Below are positions 17,335 through 27,037 of a stretch of 64,000 nucleotides of DNA, piece after piece (position 1 is the stretch's first letter; each line of letters begins with the position of its first letter). The notes under the pieces were generated by a model. That model was not told where the DNA came from, made no database searches, and saw only the letters and a program-made list of their open reading frames with translations. A program made the translations under genes and the position numbers. The stretch spans positions 1 to 64,000 of the forward strand of contig JAFQDF010000043.1 of NCBI GenBank assembly GCA_017416185.1. The letters are read 5' to 3'. The stretch comes from Clostridia bacterium (GTDB lineage: Bacteria > Bacillota > Clostridia > Oscillospirales > CAG-272).

Positions 17335-19167
17335 TTATTTTGCCTTATTCTTTTTGCTTTGAGCCTTAAGTCTCAGTTCGGTATCGAGTATAGCTTTACG
17401 GAGTCTGATATTTTCGGGAGTAACCTCGATAAGCTCATCATCGGTGATGAACTCGATAGACTGCTCAAGGCTGAAGCGTACTGGTGTTACAAGACGAAGC
17501 GCCTCGTCTGCACCGGCAGAACGGATAGCGGTAAGCTGCTTCTTCTTACATACGTTAACTGCGATATCACCCTGCTTGGGATTTTCACCGACGATCATAC
17601 CCTCGTATACGGGGGTTGCGGGACCGATGAACATTGATCCGCGGTCCTGTGCGTTAAACAGACCGTAGGAGGTGGACTCACCTGCCTCGCTTGCTACAAG
17701 GGAGCCTGTATAACGAAGGGGAATATCACCCTGCTTGGGTCTGTAGCTGTCAAAGATTGAGTTGATGATACCTTCACCGTGGGTGTCTGTGAGGAACTGA
17801 CTGCGGTAACCGAAGAAGAATCTTGAGGGGATGATATACTCAAGTCTCATACGGTTGCCCTGAGGTGCCATCTCTTGAAGCTCTGCGTGACGTGCGCCAA
17901 GCTTTTCCATAACAGGACCCATATACATTTCGGGAACGTCTACTACAACTCTCTCACAAGGCTCGCAGGTAACGCCGTCGATCTCTCTCATAAGCACACG
18001 GGGAGAGGATACGGAAAGCTCGTAACCCTCGCGGCGCATCGTTTCGATAAGGATGGAGAGGTGCATTTCGCCTCTGCCGGATACACGGAAGGTATCCGAT
18101 GTCTCGCCGTCCTCAACACGAAGGGAAACGTCTTTGAGAAGCTCCTTGTAGAGTCTTGCTCTTATTTGACGGGAGGTAACGAACTTGCCCTCTCTGCCTG
18201 CAAAGGGGCTGTCGTTTACCGCAAAGGTCATCTCAAGGGTCGGCTCGCTGATCTTAACGAAGGGAAGGGGAGTAGGATCTGTCAAGGATGTAACCGTATC
18301 ACCGATGGTGATGTCAGCCGCACCCGAGAAGCATACTATGTCACCCATCTTTGCCTCGGTAACCGGAACTCTGGTGAGACCGTCAAACTGATAGATAGAA
18401 ACTATCTTGGTCTTGACGGGAGCCTTGTCGGGGGTATGGTAGTTGGAGATATATACCTCCTGATTCTGCTTTATAATACCGCGCTCGATACGTCCTATAC
18501 CGATACGTCCTACGTAGTCGTTGTAGTCGATAGAGGAAACAAGAAGCTGAAGGTCAGCCTCCACCTCACCTTCGGGTGCGGGGATATATTCAACTATAGT
18601 GTCAAACAGAGGCTCAAGATTTACACCCTCCTCATAAGGAGAAAGGGATGCGGTACCCGCTCTGCCCGAGCAGAAAAGCATAGGACAGTCAAGCTGTGCG
18701 CCTGTAGCGTCAAGCTCAAGAAGAAGCTCAAGGACTTCGTTTTCGACCTCTTCAAGTCTTGCATCAGGCTTGTCTATCTTGTTTACCACAACGATAACGG
18801 GGTGGTCAAGCTCAAGAGCCTTCTGAAGAACGAATCTGGTTTGGGGCATGGGACCTTCTGCTGCGTCTACCAGCAGGATAACGCCGTTAACCATTTTAAG
18901 TATACGCTCAACCTCGCCGCCAAAGTCGGCGTGACCGGGGGTGTTGATGATATTTATCTTTTTGTCTTTATAGTGTACTGCGGTATTCTTTGCAAGGATG
19001 GTGATTCCTCTCTCTCTTTCAAGAGCGTTGGAATCCATAACTCTTTCTTCTGTTTCTTGATTTTCACGGTAAACGCCGCCCTGCTTTAACATTTCGTCTA
19101 CAAGGGTGGTCTTGCCGTGGTCAACGTGGGCGATTATCGCCACGTTTCTTAAGTCGTCTCTTCTCAC
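17335..19167 (-). CDS. typA: Ribosome-associated GTPase TypA/BipA
   Basis: TypA is an EF-G-like translational GTPase involved in 50S maturation and stress growth. The 610-residue product has the G1 loop AHVDHGKTT near residues 12-20, ERGITILAKN (switch I), DTPGH-type NTPGHADFGGEV, and NKIDKPDAR (G4). Domains II, III and V and the TypA-specific C-terminus follow. The chosen start is a GTG at 19167, because GTAAGGAG lies just upstream. An in-frame GTG at 19194 would put that site inside the gene. Confidence 0.95.
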   Translation of the reverse strand: MRRDDLRNVAIIAHVDHGKTTLVDEMLKQGGVYRENQETEERVMDSNALERERGITILAKNTAVHYKDKKINIINTPGHADFGGEVERILKMVNGVILLVDAAEGPMPQTRFVLQKALELDHPVIVVVNKIDKPDARLEEVENEVLELLLELDATGAQLDCPMLFCSGRAGTASLSPYEEGVNLEPLFDTIVEYIPAPEGEVEADLQLLVSSIDYNDYVGRIGIGRIERGIIKQNQEVYISNYHTPDKAPVKTKIVSIYQFDGLTRVPVTEAKMGDIVCFSGAADITIGDTVTSLTDPTPLPFVKISEPTLEMTFAVNDSPFAGREGKFVTSRQIRARLYKELLKDVSLRVEDGETSDTFRVSGRGEMHLSILIETMRREGYELSVSSPRVLMREIDGVTCEPCERVVVDVPEMYMGPVMEKLGARHAELQEMAPQGNRMRLEYIIPSRFFFGYRSQFLTDTHGEGIINSIFDSYRPKQGDIPLRYTGSLVASEAGESTSYGLFNAQDRGSMFIGPATPVYEGMIVGENPKQGDIAVNVCKKKQLTAIRSAGADEALRLVTPVRFSLEQSIEFITDDELIEVTPENIRLRKAILDTELRLKAQSKKNKAK

Positions 19168-19253
19168 GGTTGATCTCCTTACGTTTTTAATCACAACTTA
19201 AAAGTATATACCTATTTTATTATAAAATCAATGTCGATAATGTAAACAACGGC

Positions 19254-19282
19254 TTGGCAAATCATCGTAATTATGTTATAAT
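19254..19282 (+). promoter_or_regulatory. Promoter of the VanZ-like gene
   Basis: TTGGCA (19254-19259), 17 bases, TATAAT (19277-19282), 19 bases before the start. Confidence 0.7.
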
Positions 19283-19300
19283 ACGGCAAGGAGGGTTGGT

Positions 19301-19762
19301 ATGAAGAAAAGTATTAAAATCACAATGTGGATAATATTGTTGTTATATACCGCTTTTGCGCTGTGGCTTTTGTTCGTACGGGACCGCGGAAACAGCGGTA
19401 TGAGCATATCCGAGCATTTTACAAGGTACAGTAATCTCCTGCCCTTTGAAACGATAATAAGCGATATAAAGCAGATGGCTATGGGCAAGAACGTAAGGCT
19501 TTATATCCGTAATTTTTTCGGCAATACGATGCTCCTTTTTCCCTTCGGTCTGTTTCTGCCCTTCCTTACAAAGCGTTATAAGTCAGCTAAGCGGATCTTT
19601 ATTTTGTTTATTTGTGTCATTATTACGGTAGAGCTTTTACAGCTTCTTCTCCGTGTCGGAAGCGTGGATACCGACGACCTGATGCTCAATGTTGCAGGAG
19701 GTATGGCAGGATACGGAATATATCGGTCGTTTTCTCATAAAAGACTTGACAATAATGCATAA
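19301..19762 (+). CDS. VanZ-like membrane protein
   Basis: A 153-residue protein with about four membrane segments and the VanZ-family pattern: an N-terminal helix, a soluble N-L-L-PF segment, the GN...LFPFGLFLP segment and a closing TVELLQ ... D.DDLMLN stretch. VanZ-like proteins are widespread in Bacillota, and most have no known role. The link to teicoplanin resistance applies to only one relative. It has its own promoter and an AAGGAGGG site. No resistance operon is nearby. Confidence 0.85.
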   Translation: MKKSIKITMWIILLLYTAFALWLLFVRDRGNSGMSISEHFTRYSNLLPFETIISDIKQMAMGKNVRLYIRNFFGNTMLLFPFGLFLPFLTKRYKSAKRIFILFICVIITVELLQLLLRVGSVDTDDLMLNVAGGMAGYGIYRSFSHKRLDNNA

Positions 19763-19774
19763 ATGTACTATAAT
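19746..19774 (+). promoter_or_regulatory. Promoter of the amino-acid ABC transporter operon
   Basis: TTGACA (19746-19751), 17 bases, TATAAT (19769-19774): full consensus. It starts inside the end of the VanZ-like gene. Confidence 0.85.
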
Positions 19775-19808
19775 CTATGCATAATTATTTATTTGGAGGA
19801 TAATAACA

Positions 19809-20606
19809 ATGAAATTCACAAAGATTTTAGCACTTGTGCTTGCAGTTGTAATGTGCTTCGGCATCCTCGCAGCTTGCGGCACCAAGCCCGCAGAGGATCC
19901 TGCAAACGACGCAAACGAAACTGCAGACGCTCCCGCAAATGACGCAAAGGTATTCAAGATGGGTACCAACGCTGCTTTCCCTCCCTATGAGTACAAGGAA
20001 GGCGAAGAGTTCGTAGGTATCGACGTTGAGATCGCTACCGCTATCGCTGAAAAGCTCGGCGGCACTCTTGAAGTAGTTGACATGGAGTTCGACTCCATCA
20101 TCACTGCTGTTAACCAGGGCGAGGTCGATTTCGGTATGGCAGGTATGACCGTTACCGACGAGAGACTTCTCGAGGTCAACTTCTCCTCCAGCTATGCTAC
20201 AGGTGTTCAGTCTGTTATCGTAGCAGAGGGCTCCGAGATTGCTTCTCTTGATGATCTTGCAGGCAAGAAGATCGGTGTTCAGCTTGGTACTACAGGCGAC
20301 ATCTACGCTACAGACGATTACGGCGCAGAGTTTGTAACTCAGTACGGCAAGGGTGCTGACGCGGTTATCGCTCTTAAGGGCGGCGACGTTGACGCAGTTA
20401 TCATCGACAACGAGCCTGCTAAGGCATTTGTTGCAGAGAACGAGGGTCTTACCATTCTCGATACCGACTATGCAGTTGAGGACTATGCTATCGCAGTTAA
20501 GAAGGACAACACAGACCTTCTCGACGATATCAACGCAGCTCTCGAGGCTCTTACCGCTGACGGCACGATCGATTCTATCATTGCTAAGTACATCAAGGCT
20601 GAGTAA
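19809..20606 (+). CDS. Polar amino-acid ABC transporter, substrate-binding lipoprotein
   Basis: A 265-residue lipoprotein with signal peptide and lipobox (GILAACG) followed by an Ala/Asp-rich linker. The SBP family 3 fold then follows: NAAFPPYEY, GIDVEIATAIAEKLG, FDSIITAVNQGEVDFGMAGMT and DDLAGKKIGVQLGTTG. It would capture a polar amino acid for the permease and ATPase encoded next. Codon use is biased as for a highly expressed gene. A hairpin terminator at 20625-20660 probably reduces read-through to the permease, a common way to make binding protein in excess. Confidence 0.93.
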   Translation: MKFTKILALVLAVVMCFGILAACGTKPAEDPANDANETADAPANDAKVFKMGTNAAFPPYEYKEGEEFVGIDVEIATAIAEKLGGTLEVVDMEFDSIITAVNQGEVDFGMAGMTVTDERLLEVNFSSSYATGVQSVIVAEGSEIASLDDLAGKKIGVQLGTTGDIYATDDYGAEFVTQYGKGADAVIALKGGDVDAVIIDNEPAKAFVAENEGLTILDTDYAVEDYAIAVKKDNTDLLDDINAALEALTADGTIDSIIAKYIKAE

Positions 20607-20624
20607 TTTTTGATACATAATACA

Positions 20625-20660
20625 GCAAGGGCAAAGACTCTTCTTTGCCCTTGCAGTTTG
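20625..20660 (+). terminator. Intra-operon terminator/attenuating hairpin
   Basis: Stem GCAAGGGCAAAG / CTTTGCCCTTGC (20625-20636 and 20643-20654) after the binding-protein gene. The following T-run is weak, so partial termination is likely. Confidence 0.7.
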
Positions 20661-20667
20661 TATTAAA

Positions 20668-20707
20668 CCGTTATCTGAGGGGTGGCAGGCTACCCTTCAG
20701 ATAACGG
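20668..20707 (+). promoter_or_regulatory. Second long hairpin before the permease gene
   Basis: Arms CCGTTATCTGA / TCAGATAACGG extend inward with GGGT / ACCC around GGCAGGCT. It lies 39 bases before the permease start. It may stabilise the mRNA end or act as an operator; nothing decides between these. Confidence 0.5.
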
Positions 20708-20745
20708 CTTAATGCGTTCTATACTTACGGAGGATAACAATAAGG

Positions 20746-22119
20746 ATGAAGAAAAAACTGATAGCAATTATCATAGCCGTAGTTCTTGTGGCGGCAGTTG
20801 GCGTAGGTGCTGTTTTCAGCATCAAGCAGAGCTCACAGGCTGCGGAAATTTCAATAGAGGAAGCGCAGCAGTTGGTCAACACTACCTTTGACGAGATGGC
20901 GAAGACCAAGCCCTTAAAGGTCATTGCAGATGCAAACAGCATTACCGTCGATGATATATCCTACGGTCTTGAGAAGGATATCATTCTTGAATGTACTGTA
21001 AGCACTCTCGATGCTTATACAGCTCTGTCCCCTCATTACAATGAATTTTTGAGTTCGGACGTCAAGAAGATGAACGGTGCAATGTTCAAGTCGGCTCTTG
21101 ATTTCAAGATGGAGTTCGAAGAGAGACTTTCCGATCTTGTAAGCGAGGCGGAGCTCAAAGAGGAAAAGTGCACCATAGTTTTCTATGAGGTTGACTCTGT
21201 GCCCACACTCTATGCCGCAAACGAGGTCGTGGATACCGTATACGGCGGTGTCGTAAAGGTAAGAGACGAAATATCCGAAAAGAATACCTATACCGTTCCC
21301 GGCAGCGACACAGAGCGTGAGATAGAGACCAACAACGTAAACAAGGGCTTCAATCAGTGTCTTGAAATGAGATATACGGCAGATAAGCCCGATACGTCAT
21401 CCCCTATTATCCGTGCTTGGAATGACTTAAAGGCAGATTTTCACAAGAATTTCATCGAGCACGACAGATGGCTGACTATACTTAACGGTCTCTGGACAAC
21501 TATCAGACTTACTATATTTGCTCTGCTTATAGGTATCGTGATAGGCTTCCTTGTTGCATTTGTCCGTTGTACGTATGATAAGCTTAACAAACGCGGACCT
21601 CTGCTCAAGTTCTTCAACTGGCTGTGTAACGTTTATCTTACCATAACCCGCGGTACTCCCGTTGTGGTTCAGATAATGATAATCTACTTCGTTATCTTTA
21701 TGCCTATAGGACTTAACAAGTTCCTGTCTGCCGTTATATGCTTCGGTCTGAATTCGGGTGCTTACGTTGCCGAGATAGTCCGCGGCGGTATTATGTCGAT
21801 AGACGACGGTCAGACAGAGGCGGGCAGAAGCTTAGGCTTCGGCTATATGCCTACGATGTTCCATATAGTGTTCCCTCAGGCGTTCAAGGCGGTGCTTCCC
21901 GCTCTTGCCAATGAGTTTGTAGTCCTCCTGAAGGAAACATCTATAGCATTCTACATAGGCCTCGGAGACCTTATGTATGCGGGTAATGCCATCCGTGCGG
22001 CTACCTATTCCGCATTTATGCCCCTTGTTACTGTAGCTATAATCTATCTCATAATGGTATTGGCACTCAGCAAGCTTGTAAGTCTGTTAGAAAGGAAGTT
22101 GAGAAGCAATGAGCGATAA
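20746..22119 (+). CDS. Amino-acid ABC transporter permease with an unusual N-terminal extracytoplasmic domain
   Basis: The C-terminal 220 residues are a normal His/Glu-type permease (HisM family): [18 protein letters not shown], the [15 protein letters not shown] segment and the EAA loop [22 protein letters not shown]. In front lies a segment of about 235 residues: an N-terminal membrane anchor or signal (about 5-27), then a hydrophilic region with no recognised domain. Typical family members are about 220 residues. The extension is too short and wrong in motif for a fused substrate-binding domain. The ATPase gene overlaps its end by 11 bases. Confidence 0.88.
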   Translation: MKKKLIAIIIAVVLVAAVGVGAVFSIKQSSQAAEISIEEAQQLVNTTFDEMAKTKPLKVIADANSITVDDISYGLEKDIILECTVSTLDAYTALSPHYNEFLSSDVKKMNGAMFKSALDFKMEFEERLSDLVSEAELKEEKCTIVFYEVDSVPTLYAANEVVDTVYGGVVKVRDEISEKNTYTVPGSDTEREIETNNVNKGFNQCLEMRYTADKPDTSSPIIRAWNDLKADFHKNFIEHDRWLTILNGLWTTIRLTIFALLIGIVIGFLVAFVRCTYDKLNKRGPLLKFFNWLCNVYLTITRGTPVVVQIMIIYFVIFMPIGLNKFLSAVICFGLNSGAYVAEIVRGGIMSIDDGQTEAGRSLGFGYMPTMFHIVFPQAFKAVLPALANEFVVLLKETSIAFYIGLGDLMYAGNAIRAATYSAFMPLVTVAIIYLIMVLALSKLVSLLERKLRSNER

Positions 22120-22852
22120 GACGATAATCAGGGTTGAAAATCTCCATAAATGCTTTAAGGAGACCATCCACGCTCTCAACGGAATAGACGTTGAGATCAA
22201 AAGCGGCGAGGTAGTTGTTGTCATCGGTCCCTCCGGTTGCGGTAAGTCTACATTTCTTCGCTGTCTCAATCTCCTTGAGACTCCTACCGAGGGAAAAATA
22301 TTTTTTGAAGGCACAGATATCACCGATCCCAAGACAGATATAAACAAGCACCGCCAGAAGATGGGTATGGTATTTCAGCAGTTTAACCTTTTCCCCCATA
22401 TGACGGTACTGAAGAATATGACTCTCGGCCCCACAAAATTGCTTAAGCAGTCAAAGGAAGAAGCAGAGAAGAGAGCAATGGAGCTGCTTGAAAAGGTAGG
22501 TCTTGCCGACAGAGCAAACGCATATCCCTCTCAGCTCTCCGGCGGCCAGAAGCAGCGTGTGGCGATCGTTCGCGCCCTTGCAATGAACCCCGAGGTAATG
22601 CTTTTTGACGAGCCTACCTCTGCCCTTGACCCCGAGATGGTAGGCGAGGTTCTTGACGTTATGAAGGATCTTGCAAGAAGCGGAATGACTATGGTGGTGG
22701 TTACCCACGAGATGGGCTTTGCCCGTGAGGTGGGAAGCCGTGTGCTCTTCTTCGAGGACGGAAAGATCGGCGAGGATGCACCTCCCGAAGAATTCTTCAA
22801 TAACCCCAAGTCCCCCAGACTTAAGGAATTTTTATCAAAGGTAATACCGTAA
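22109..22852 (+). CDS. Polar amino-acid ABC transporter ATP-binding protein (GlnQ-type)
   Basis: A 247-residue ATPase that powers uptake with the preceding permease and lipoprotein. Walker A is GPSGCGKST near residues 39-47, the Q-loop is [13 protein letters not shown], the ABC signature [11 protein letters not shown], Walker [15 protein letters not shown] and the switch histidine is in VTHEMGFA. This is the GlnQ/ArtP subgroup. It overlaps the permease gene by 11 bases. It is followed by a terminator at 22943 and a class 1 element. Confidence 0.95.
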   Translation: MSDKTIIRVENLHKCFKETIHALNGIDVEIKSGEVVVVIGPSGCGKSTFLRCLNLLETPTEGKIFFEGTDITDPKTDINKHRQKMGMVFQQFNLFPHMTVLKNMTLGPTKLLKQSKEEAEKRAMELLEKVGLADRANAYPSQLSGGQKQRVAIVRALAMNPEVMLFDEPTSALDPEMVGEVLDVMKDLARSGMTMVVVTHEMGFAREVGSRVLFFEDGKIGEDAPPEEFFNNPKSPRLKEFLSKVIP

Positions 22853-22942
22853 GGGTGAGTTACCCCAGCCGTACTGTGCTCTGTAGTTCATAGAATTCAG
22901 ATATTCTTTACACGCTACGACGCAAACAATATATAATGAAAT

Positions 22943-22973
22943 CGGAGTGAATCAAAAATTCACTCCGTTTTTT
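22943..22973 (+). terminator. Terminator of the ABC transporter operon
   Basis: Stem CGGAGTGAAT / ATTCACTCCG with T6, about 90 bases after the ATPase stop. Confidence 0.85.
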
Positions 22974-22974
22974 G

Positions 22975-23060
22975 ATATATAGGAATTTTCTCTATTGCGG
23001 TGTGGTTTGAATTACTGCGTAAACGGGCGCAGTATGGGTGCGGCGACTCGCCGCTTTTTT
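22975..23060 (+). repeat. Structured 3' element, class 1, copy B (downstream of the ABC operon)
   Basis: Nearly identical to the reverse complement of 17110-17195. It has TATATAGGAATTTTCTC, the ACTGCG / CGCAGT stem with loop TAAACGGG, and the final hairpin GCGGCGACTCGCCGC followed by T6. The MATE gene ends eight bases further on, on the opposite strand. Confidence 0.75.
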
Positions 23061-23067
23061 GTATGTA

Positions 23068-24414
23068 TTATTTTGTTATTTTCAACCAGTTTCCGAAGTT
23101 CACCTTCCAGAAGGCTATGAAGCATTTTAATAACTGATCTCCCTTGAGACATATGAATGTAACTACCAAAGGCCACTTGAACACGTATGCCGACAAAAAG
23201 GACATAGGAAGAACTATACACCACATAAATATGGTATCCACCTTGAACACAAAGGCGGTGTCGCCGCCCGAGCGTACAATACCCGTATGCACTGCGTTCT
23301 GATATGCCGTACCGATTACCGTTATTGACAGCACCAGCATAAACTGATTGGATAGCTCGGTTGCGGCAGCCGACACGTTGTACATTGCATTTATGGGACC
23401 GCGCAGAAGGAAGATAAGCGCGCCTGTCACTAAACCGATACCGAGGAAAAGAATCTGAAAGGTTTTAGAATAGAGAGGTATACGGGAAAGCTTACGCTCA
23501 CCTATAGTCTTACCTATCATAACCGCCGTTGCGGTAGCCGAGGCGTAGGTTACAACGGTTATGACCGAGAATACCGTGGAGGCTATTGAGTTTGCGGCGA
23601 TGGCTTCCTTTGTGGTATGACCGAGGATCGCGGTCTGGAGCATCTGGGCAAAGCCCCACAGTACACCCGAAAAGAATACCGGCGCACCTGTTTTGAAATA
23701 TGTTTTGAAAAGTACTTTGTCGAAGGGGATAAGCTCCTTTGCCTTCAGCCTTATCTTTTTGTCTATTCCGAAAACGTATACGCATACGACGGTACATTCG
23801 AGAGCTCTGGCGATAAGCGTTGCATACGCCGCGCCCTTTACGCCCATAGCGGGACAACCCAGCTTGCCGTATATCATTACGTAATTCAACGCAAGATTGG
23901 TAAGCAGGGCAAAGGTAGAGCTTGCAAAGCCTATAAGTACCGTTTCCACACTGCGGAGCATCGACAGCATTGCCTGCGTGAAGGCAAATATGGGATAGGT
24001 AAAGACCATTATCTTAAGGTACATCATACCTTGACCTATAACGTCGGCATCGTTTGAAAGCAGAGAGAGAACTCCTTGAGGTATGGCAAAGCATATGGCA
24101 AAGAGTACCATAGATACTCCGACCGCCACCTTTGAGGAGATCGCCGCCATATTCTTGACGCCGTCGATACGTCCCTCGCCCCAGGCTCTGGAGCTGAATA
24201 TCAGCGAGCCTTCAACAATTCCCGTCACAGACATCTGCAAAAGATACTGTATCTGGTTAACAAGAGCCACTCCCGACAGGGCATCCTCGCTGTAATGGCC
24301 TACCATAACGCTGTCCGTAATGTTTACCAGATAAACGATAACGTTCTGCAGGGCTATGGCAAGGGTCAGAGAGATAAAGGTTACGTAGAACTTTTTTTGT
24401 TTGACAAATAACAT
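23068..24414 (-). CDS. MATE family efflux protein
   Basis: A 448-residue integral membrane protein with about 12 helices arranged as two MatE halves. It opens with the family pattern of early helices (NVIVYLVNITDSVMVGHY, then SGVALVNQIQYLL). MATE proteins export cationic drugs or metabolites in exchange for Na+ or H+. The substrate cannot be inferred. It is a single gene facing a hairpin array upstream (24420-24671). Confidence 0.92.
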   Translation of the reverse strand: MLFVKQKKFYVTFISLTLAIALQNVIVYLVNITDSVMVGHYSEDALSGVALVNQIQYLLQMSVTGIVEGSLIFSSRAWGEGRIDGVKNMAAISSKVAVGVSMVLFAICFAIPQGVLSLLSNDADVIGQGMMYLKIMVFTYPIFAFTQAMLSMLRSVETVLIGFASSTFALLTNLALNYVMIYGKLGCPAMGVKGAAYATLIARALECTVVCVYVFGIDKKIRLKAKELIPFDKVLFKTYFKTGAPVFFSGVLWGFAQMLQTAILGHTTKEAIAANSIASTVFSVITVVTYASATATAVMIGKTIGERKLSRIPLYSKTFQILFLGIGLVTGALIFLLRGPINAMYNVSAAATELSNQFMLVLSITVIGTAYQNAVHTGIVRSGGDTAFVFKVDTIFMWCIVLPMSFLSAYVFKWPLVVTFICLKGDQLLKCFIAFWKVNFGNWLKITK

Positions 24415-24419
24415 AAATA

Positions 24420-24671
24420 CCCCTTTGGGGATGAATTGACATCTTCGATGTCATGAATTGATGCTATCGCATCATAAATTGTCACTAACGTGTCATGAAT
24501 TGCACCTTCGGTGCATTAAGGTAACTTTTCGACTCGTCGAAAAGTAATTTTATTATAATTGATTTTTGCTGCAGCAAAAATCTTCCTTAATGAAACCTAT
24601 GGTTTCAATTCATGTGCCGAAGTCACAATTCATGGCGAAGCCAATTCATGATGGCAAAGCCATCAATTCAT
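24420..24671. repeat. Hairpin array with ATGAATT/AATTCAT spacers
   Basis: Eleven short hairpins with different stems, each 9-26 bases, are separated by near-constant 7-base spacers. In the left half (24420-24521) the spacer reads ATGAATT. In the right half (24607-24671) it reads AATTCAT, its reverse complement. Two longer palindromes lie at the centre (24522-24547 and 24561-24582). Left-half loops are often TTC(G), right-half loops GAA(G). The array fills the space between the MATE and hydratase genes. Confidence 0.85.
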
Positions 24672-24709
24672 CCAAACAAAATCCTCCCATATGGGAGGTT
24701 TTGTTTGTT
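24672..24709 (-). terminator. Terminator of the hydratase gene
   Basis: Stem AACAAAATCCTCCC / GGGAGGTTTTGTT. It touches the hydratase stop codon and has T-rich ends on both strands. Confidence 0.75.
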
Positions 24710-26888
24710 ACATATTAGCCTTATAATAGTTAATGAGACAACCCTTTGCGATGATATCCTTTTCATCGTCGGTCAAGGGAGCCATCTTAAGCTCGAACTC
24801 GGTGGAAGTACCGTTAGGAGTGATAGCCCAAGCCTCAAAGGAGAGCTTACCTTCGGTAACGCCGGACTTAACGCCCTTGACGAGAATATAATCGCCTACC
24901 TTGAAGGGAAGCTCCTCGCTTTCAAAGAGGAAGGGAAGCATACCCCAGTTGATAAGATTACTGCGGTAACGCTTGGTAGCGTATTCGATAGCTATATTTG
25001 CAAGACCGCCTAAAACTCTCTGACAGGATGCAGCCTGTTCACGGGCTGAGCCGTCACCGGGCTTACGTGCGTAAACAACGGATGCGATCTCAAGCTCTGC
25101 GGGATCAGCACCGCAACGCTTAACAGCATTTGCTACAGTTTCGGAAATCTCACCTTTCTTTATCTCCTTTGCTCTGCCAACGTACTCGGGATCCTTACGG
25201 GAGAGGGCGAAGGTAGAGAGCTTTTCGGGATTGGAACGATAAGAGGAGGTCTCACCGGAGGGGATAAGCTCGTCGGTTGTGGTTACATCGTCTGTGATAA
25301 GGGATGCAACACCGAGAAGAATGTTTTCACTAAGCTCGGGCTGTGCGGGCCAGTCGGTGATGTTGGGACCGAATTTAAGCTCAGCGGAAGCATCTGCCTT
25401 GCCGTAGCCGAAGTAGCAACGGTTACGGTAAACGGTATCGTCGAAGTGATACTCGGGAGTTGTGTAATCAATATCAAGCTCGGTTGCGGCAGTTACCTTA
25501 CCGCCGTTGACAGCGGAAGCGGCAATGGAGCGTGCGTCCATAAGAGCAACGAATGCACTCTGTCCGTCGCCGGGCTTGGAGCCTTCACGGTTGGGGAAGT
25601 TACGGGTGGTGTGACGAAGGGACAGTCCTTTGTTGGGAGGAACGTCACCTGCGCCGAAGCAAGGACCGCAGAATGCGGAGCGAACGGTAACACCTCTCTC
25701 GAGAAGTGTAGATATAACTCCGTTCTTGGTAAGCTCAAGGAATACGGGCTGGCTTGCGGGATATGCGGAGAGAGCAAACTCGTCTGCACCTACCCAGCCT
25801 GTCTTTAAGATATCACGGGCAGCACACATATTGTCAAAGGTACCGCCTGCACAGCCTGCGATAACGCCCTGAACCGCCTGAACGCGTCCGTCGGGACCTA
25901 TCTTTTCGATAAGATCGTCAAGGCCGTTTTCGTGGAGGATATCCTTTGCATTTGCGTTGAATTCCTTGATGGTATATGCGTTGGAGGGATGGAAGGGCAG
26001 AGCGATCATACACTCAACCTTACTGAGGTCTACCTCTACCATACCGTCGTAAGCCGCAACCTCACCGGGAGCTAACTTCTTAAATGCCTCGGGACGGTTG
26101 TGGAGCTTGAAATAGTTTTCGGTCTTATCGTCTGTCATCCAGATGGAGGAAAGACAGGTGGTCTCGGTGGTCATAACGTCGATACCGTTACGGTATTCCA
26201 TAGGAAGATTTGCTATACCGTCGCCAACGAACTCCATAACCTTGTTCTTTACAAAGCCGTTCTTGAAAACAGCGCCGATTATAGCGATAGCAACGTCCTG
26301 AGGACCAACACCGGGCTTGGGAGCACCTGTAAGCTTTATCGCAACTACCTCGGGGCAGTTGATGTCGTAGGTTCTCTTGAGAAGCTGCTTAACCAACTCG
26401 GGACCGCCCTCACCGATAGCCATGGTGCCAAGTGCACCGTACCTGGTGTGGCTGTCAGAACCGAGAAGCATTCTGCCGCAGCCGCTCATCATCTCACGCA
26501 TATAGCTGTGGATAACTGCCTGATGGGCAGGAACATAGATACCGCCGTACTTCTTTGCGGCGGAGAGGCCGAACATATGGTCATCCTCGTTTATCGTACC
26601 GCCAACGGCACAAAGGCTGTTATGGCAGTTTGTAAGCACGTAGGGCAGAGGAAACTCGGTGAGACCGCTTGCTCTTGCCGTCTGGATGATACCAACATAT
26701 GTAATGTCGTGGGATGCCATAGCATCAAATTTTATCTTCAGCTTGTTCTCGTCACCTGAGGTATTATGAGCCTGCAGGATAGAGTATGCCATTGTGTTTT
26801 TTCTGGCTTCTTCGTAGGGTACTGCGGGGGTGTCGATTACCTCAACGCCGTCACGCAGAAAGACCTTTTCATTTGTCAGCTTTACCAT
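24708..26888 (-). CDS. Aconitase-family hydratase
   Basis: A 726-residue protein with the aconitase fold. The large domain keeps Fe-S ligands in AGCAGG and [10 protein letters not shown]. The active-site stretch [10 protein letters not shown] lies about 440 residues in. A swivel domain forms the C-terminal 180 residues. It lies closer to the YbhJ-like 'hydratase' branch than to AcnA, because aconitase motifs such as the DSHT loop ([21 protein letters not shown]) are kept while spacing and length differ. It may be aconitate hydratase or act on a related tricarboxylate. A consensus promoter lies upstream. Confidence 0.85.
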   Translation of the reverse strand: MVKLTNEKVFLRDGVEVIDTPAVPYEEARKNTMAYSILQAHNTSGDENKLKIKFDAMASHDITYVGIIQTARASGLTEFPLPYVLTNCHNSLCAVGGTINEDDHMFGLSAAKKYGGIYVPAHQAVIHSYMREMMSGCGRMLLGSDSHTRYGALGTMAIGEGGPELVKQLLKRTYDINCPEVVAIKLTGAPKPGVGPQDVAIAIIGAVFKNGFVKNKVMEFVGDGIANLPMEYRNGIDVMTTETTCLSSIWMTDDKTENYFKLHNRPEAFKKLAPGEVAAYDGMVEVDLSKVECMIALPFHPSNAYTIKEFNANAKDILHENGLDDLIEKIGPDGRVQAVQGVIAGCAGGTFDNMCAARDILKTGWVGADEFALSAYPASQPVFLELTKNGVISTLLERGVTVRSAFCGPCFGAGDVPPNKGLSLRHTTRNFPNREGSKPGDGQSAFVALMDARSIAASAVNGGKVTAATELDIDYTTPEYHFDDTVYRNRCYFGYGKADASAELKFGPNITDWPAQPELSENILLGVASLITDDVTTTDELIPSGETSSYRSNPEKLSTFALSRKDPEYVGRAKEIKKGEISETVANAVKRCGADPAELEIASVVYARKPGDGSAREQAASCQRVLGGLANIAIEYATKRYRSNLINWGMLPFLFESEELPFKVGDYILVKGVKSGVTEGKLSFEAWAITPNGTSTEFELKMAPLTDDEKDIIAKGCLINYYKANM

Positions 26889-26923
26889 GTCAAACCTCCG
26901 AATGGTTTATATTATAATAAAGT

Positions 26924-26952
26924 ATTATATCACTCAAAAATCTCTGTGTCAA
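26924..26952 (-). promoter_or_regulatory. Promoter of the hydratase gene
   Basis: Minus-strand TTGACA (26947-26952), 17 bases, TATAAT (26924-26929): perfect consensus. Confidence 0.9.
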
Positions 26953-26979
26953 CTTATACAAAATCTTTTTACATTTTAC

Positions 26980-27008
26980 TTGCATTATACAGGAAAGCGT
27001 GGTAAAAT
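26980..27008 (+). promoter_or_regulatory. Promoter of the polysaccharide deacetylase gene
   Basis: TTGCAT (26980-26985), 17 bases, TAAAAT (27003-27008), 29 bases before the start. Confidence 0.65.
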
Positions 27009-27037
27009 TACCTTAATATCTAAGGAGACTTACTGAC

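Noticed and set aside
17875..19089. 404-codon open frame opposite typA
   Set aside because: Antisense shadow of typA. The product has no recognisable domain, and the real gene shows all GTPase motifs.
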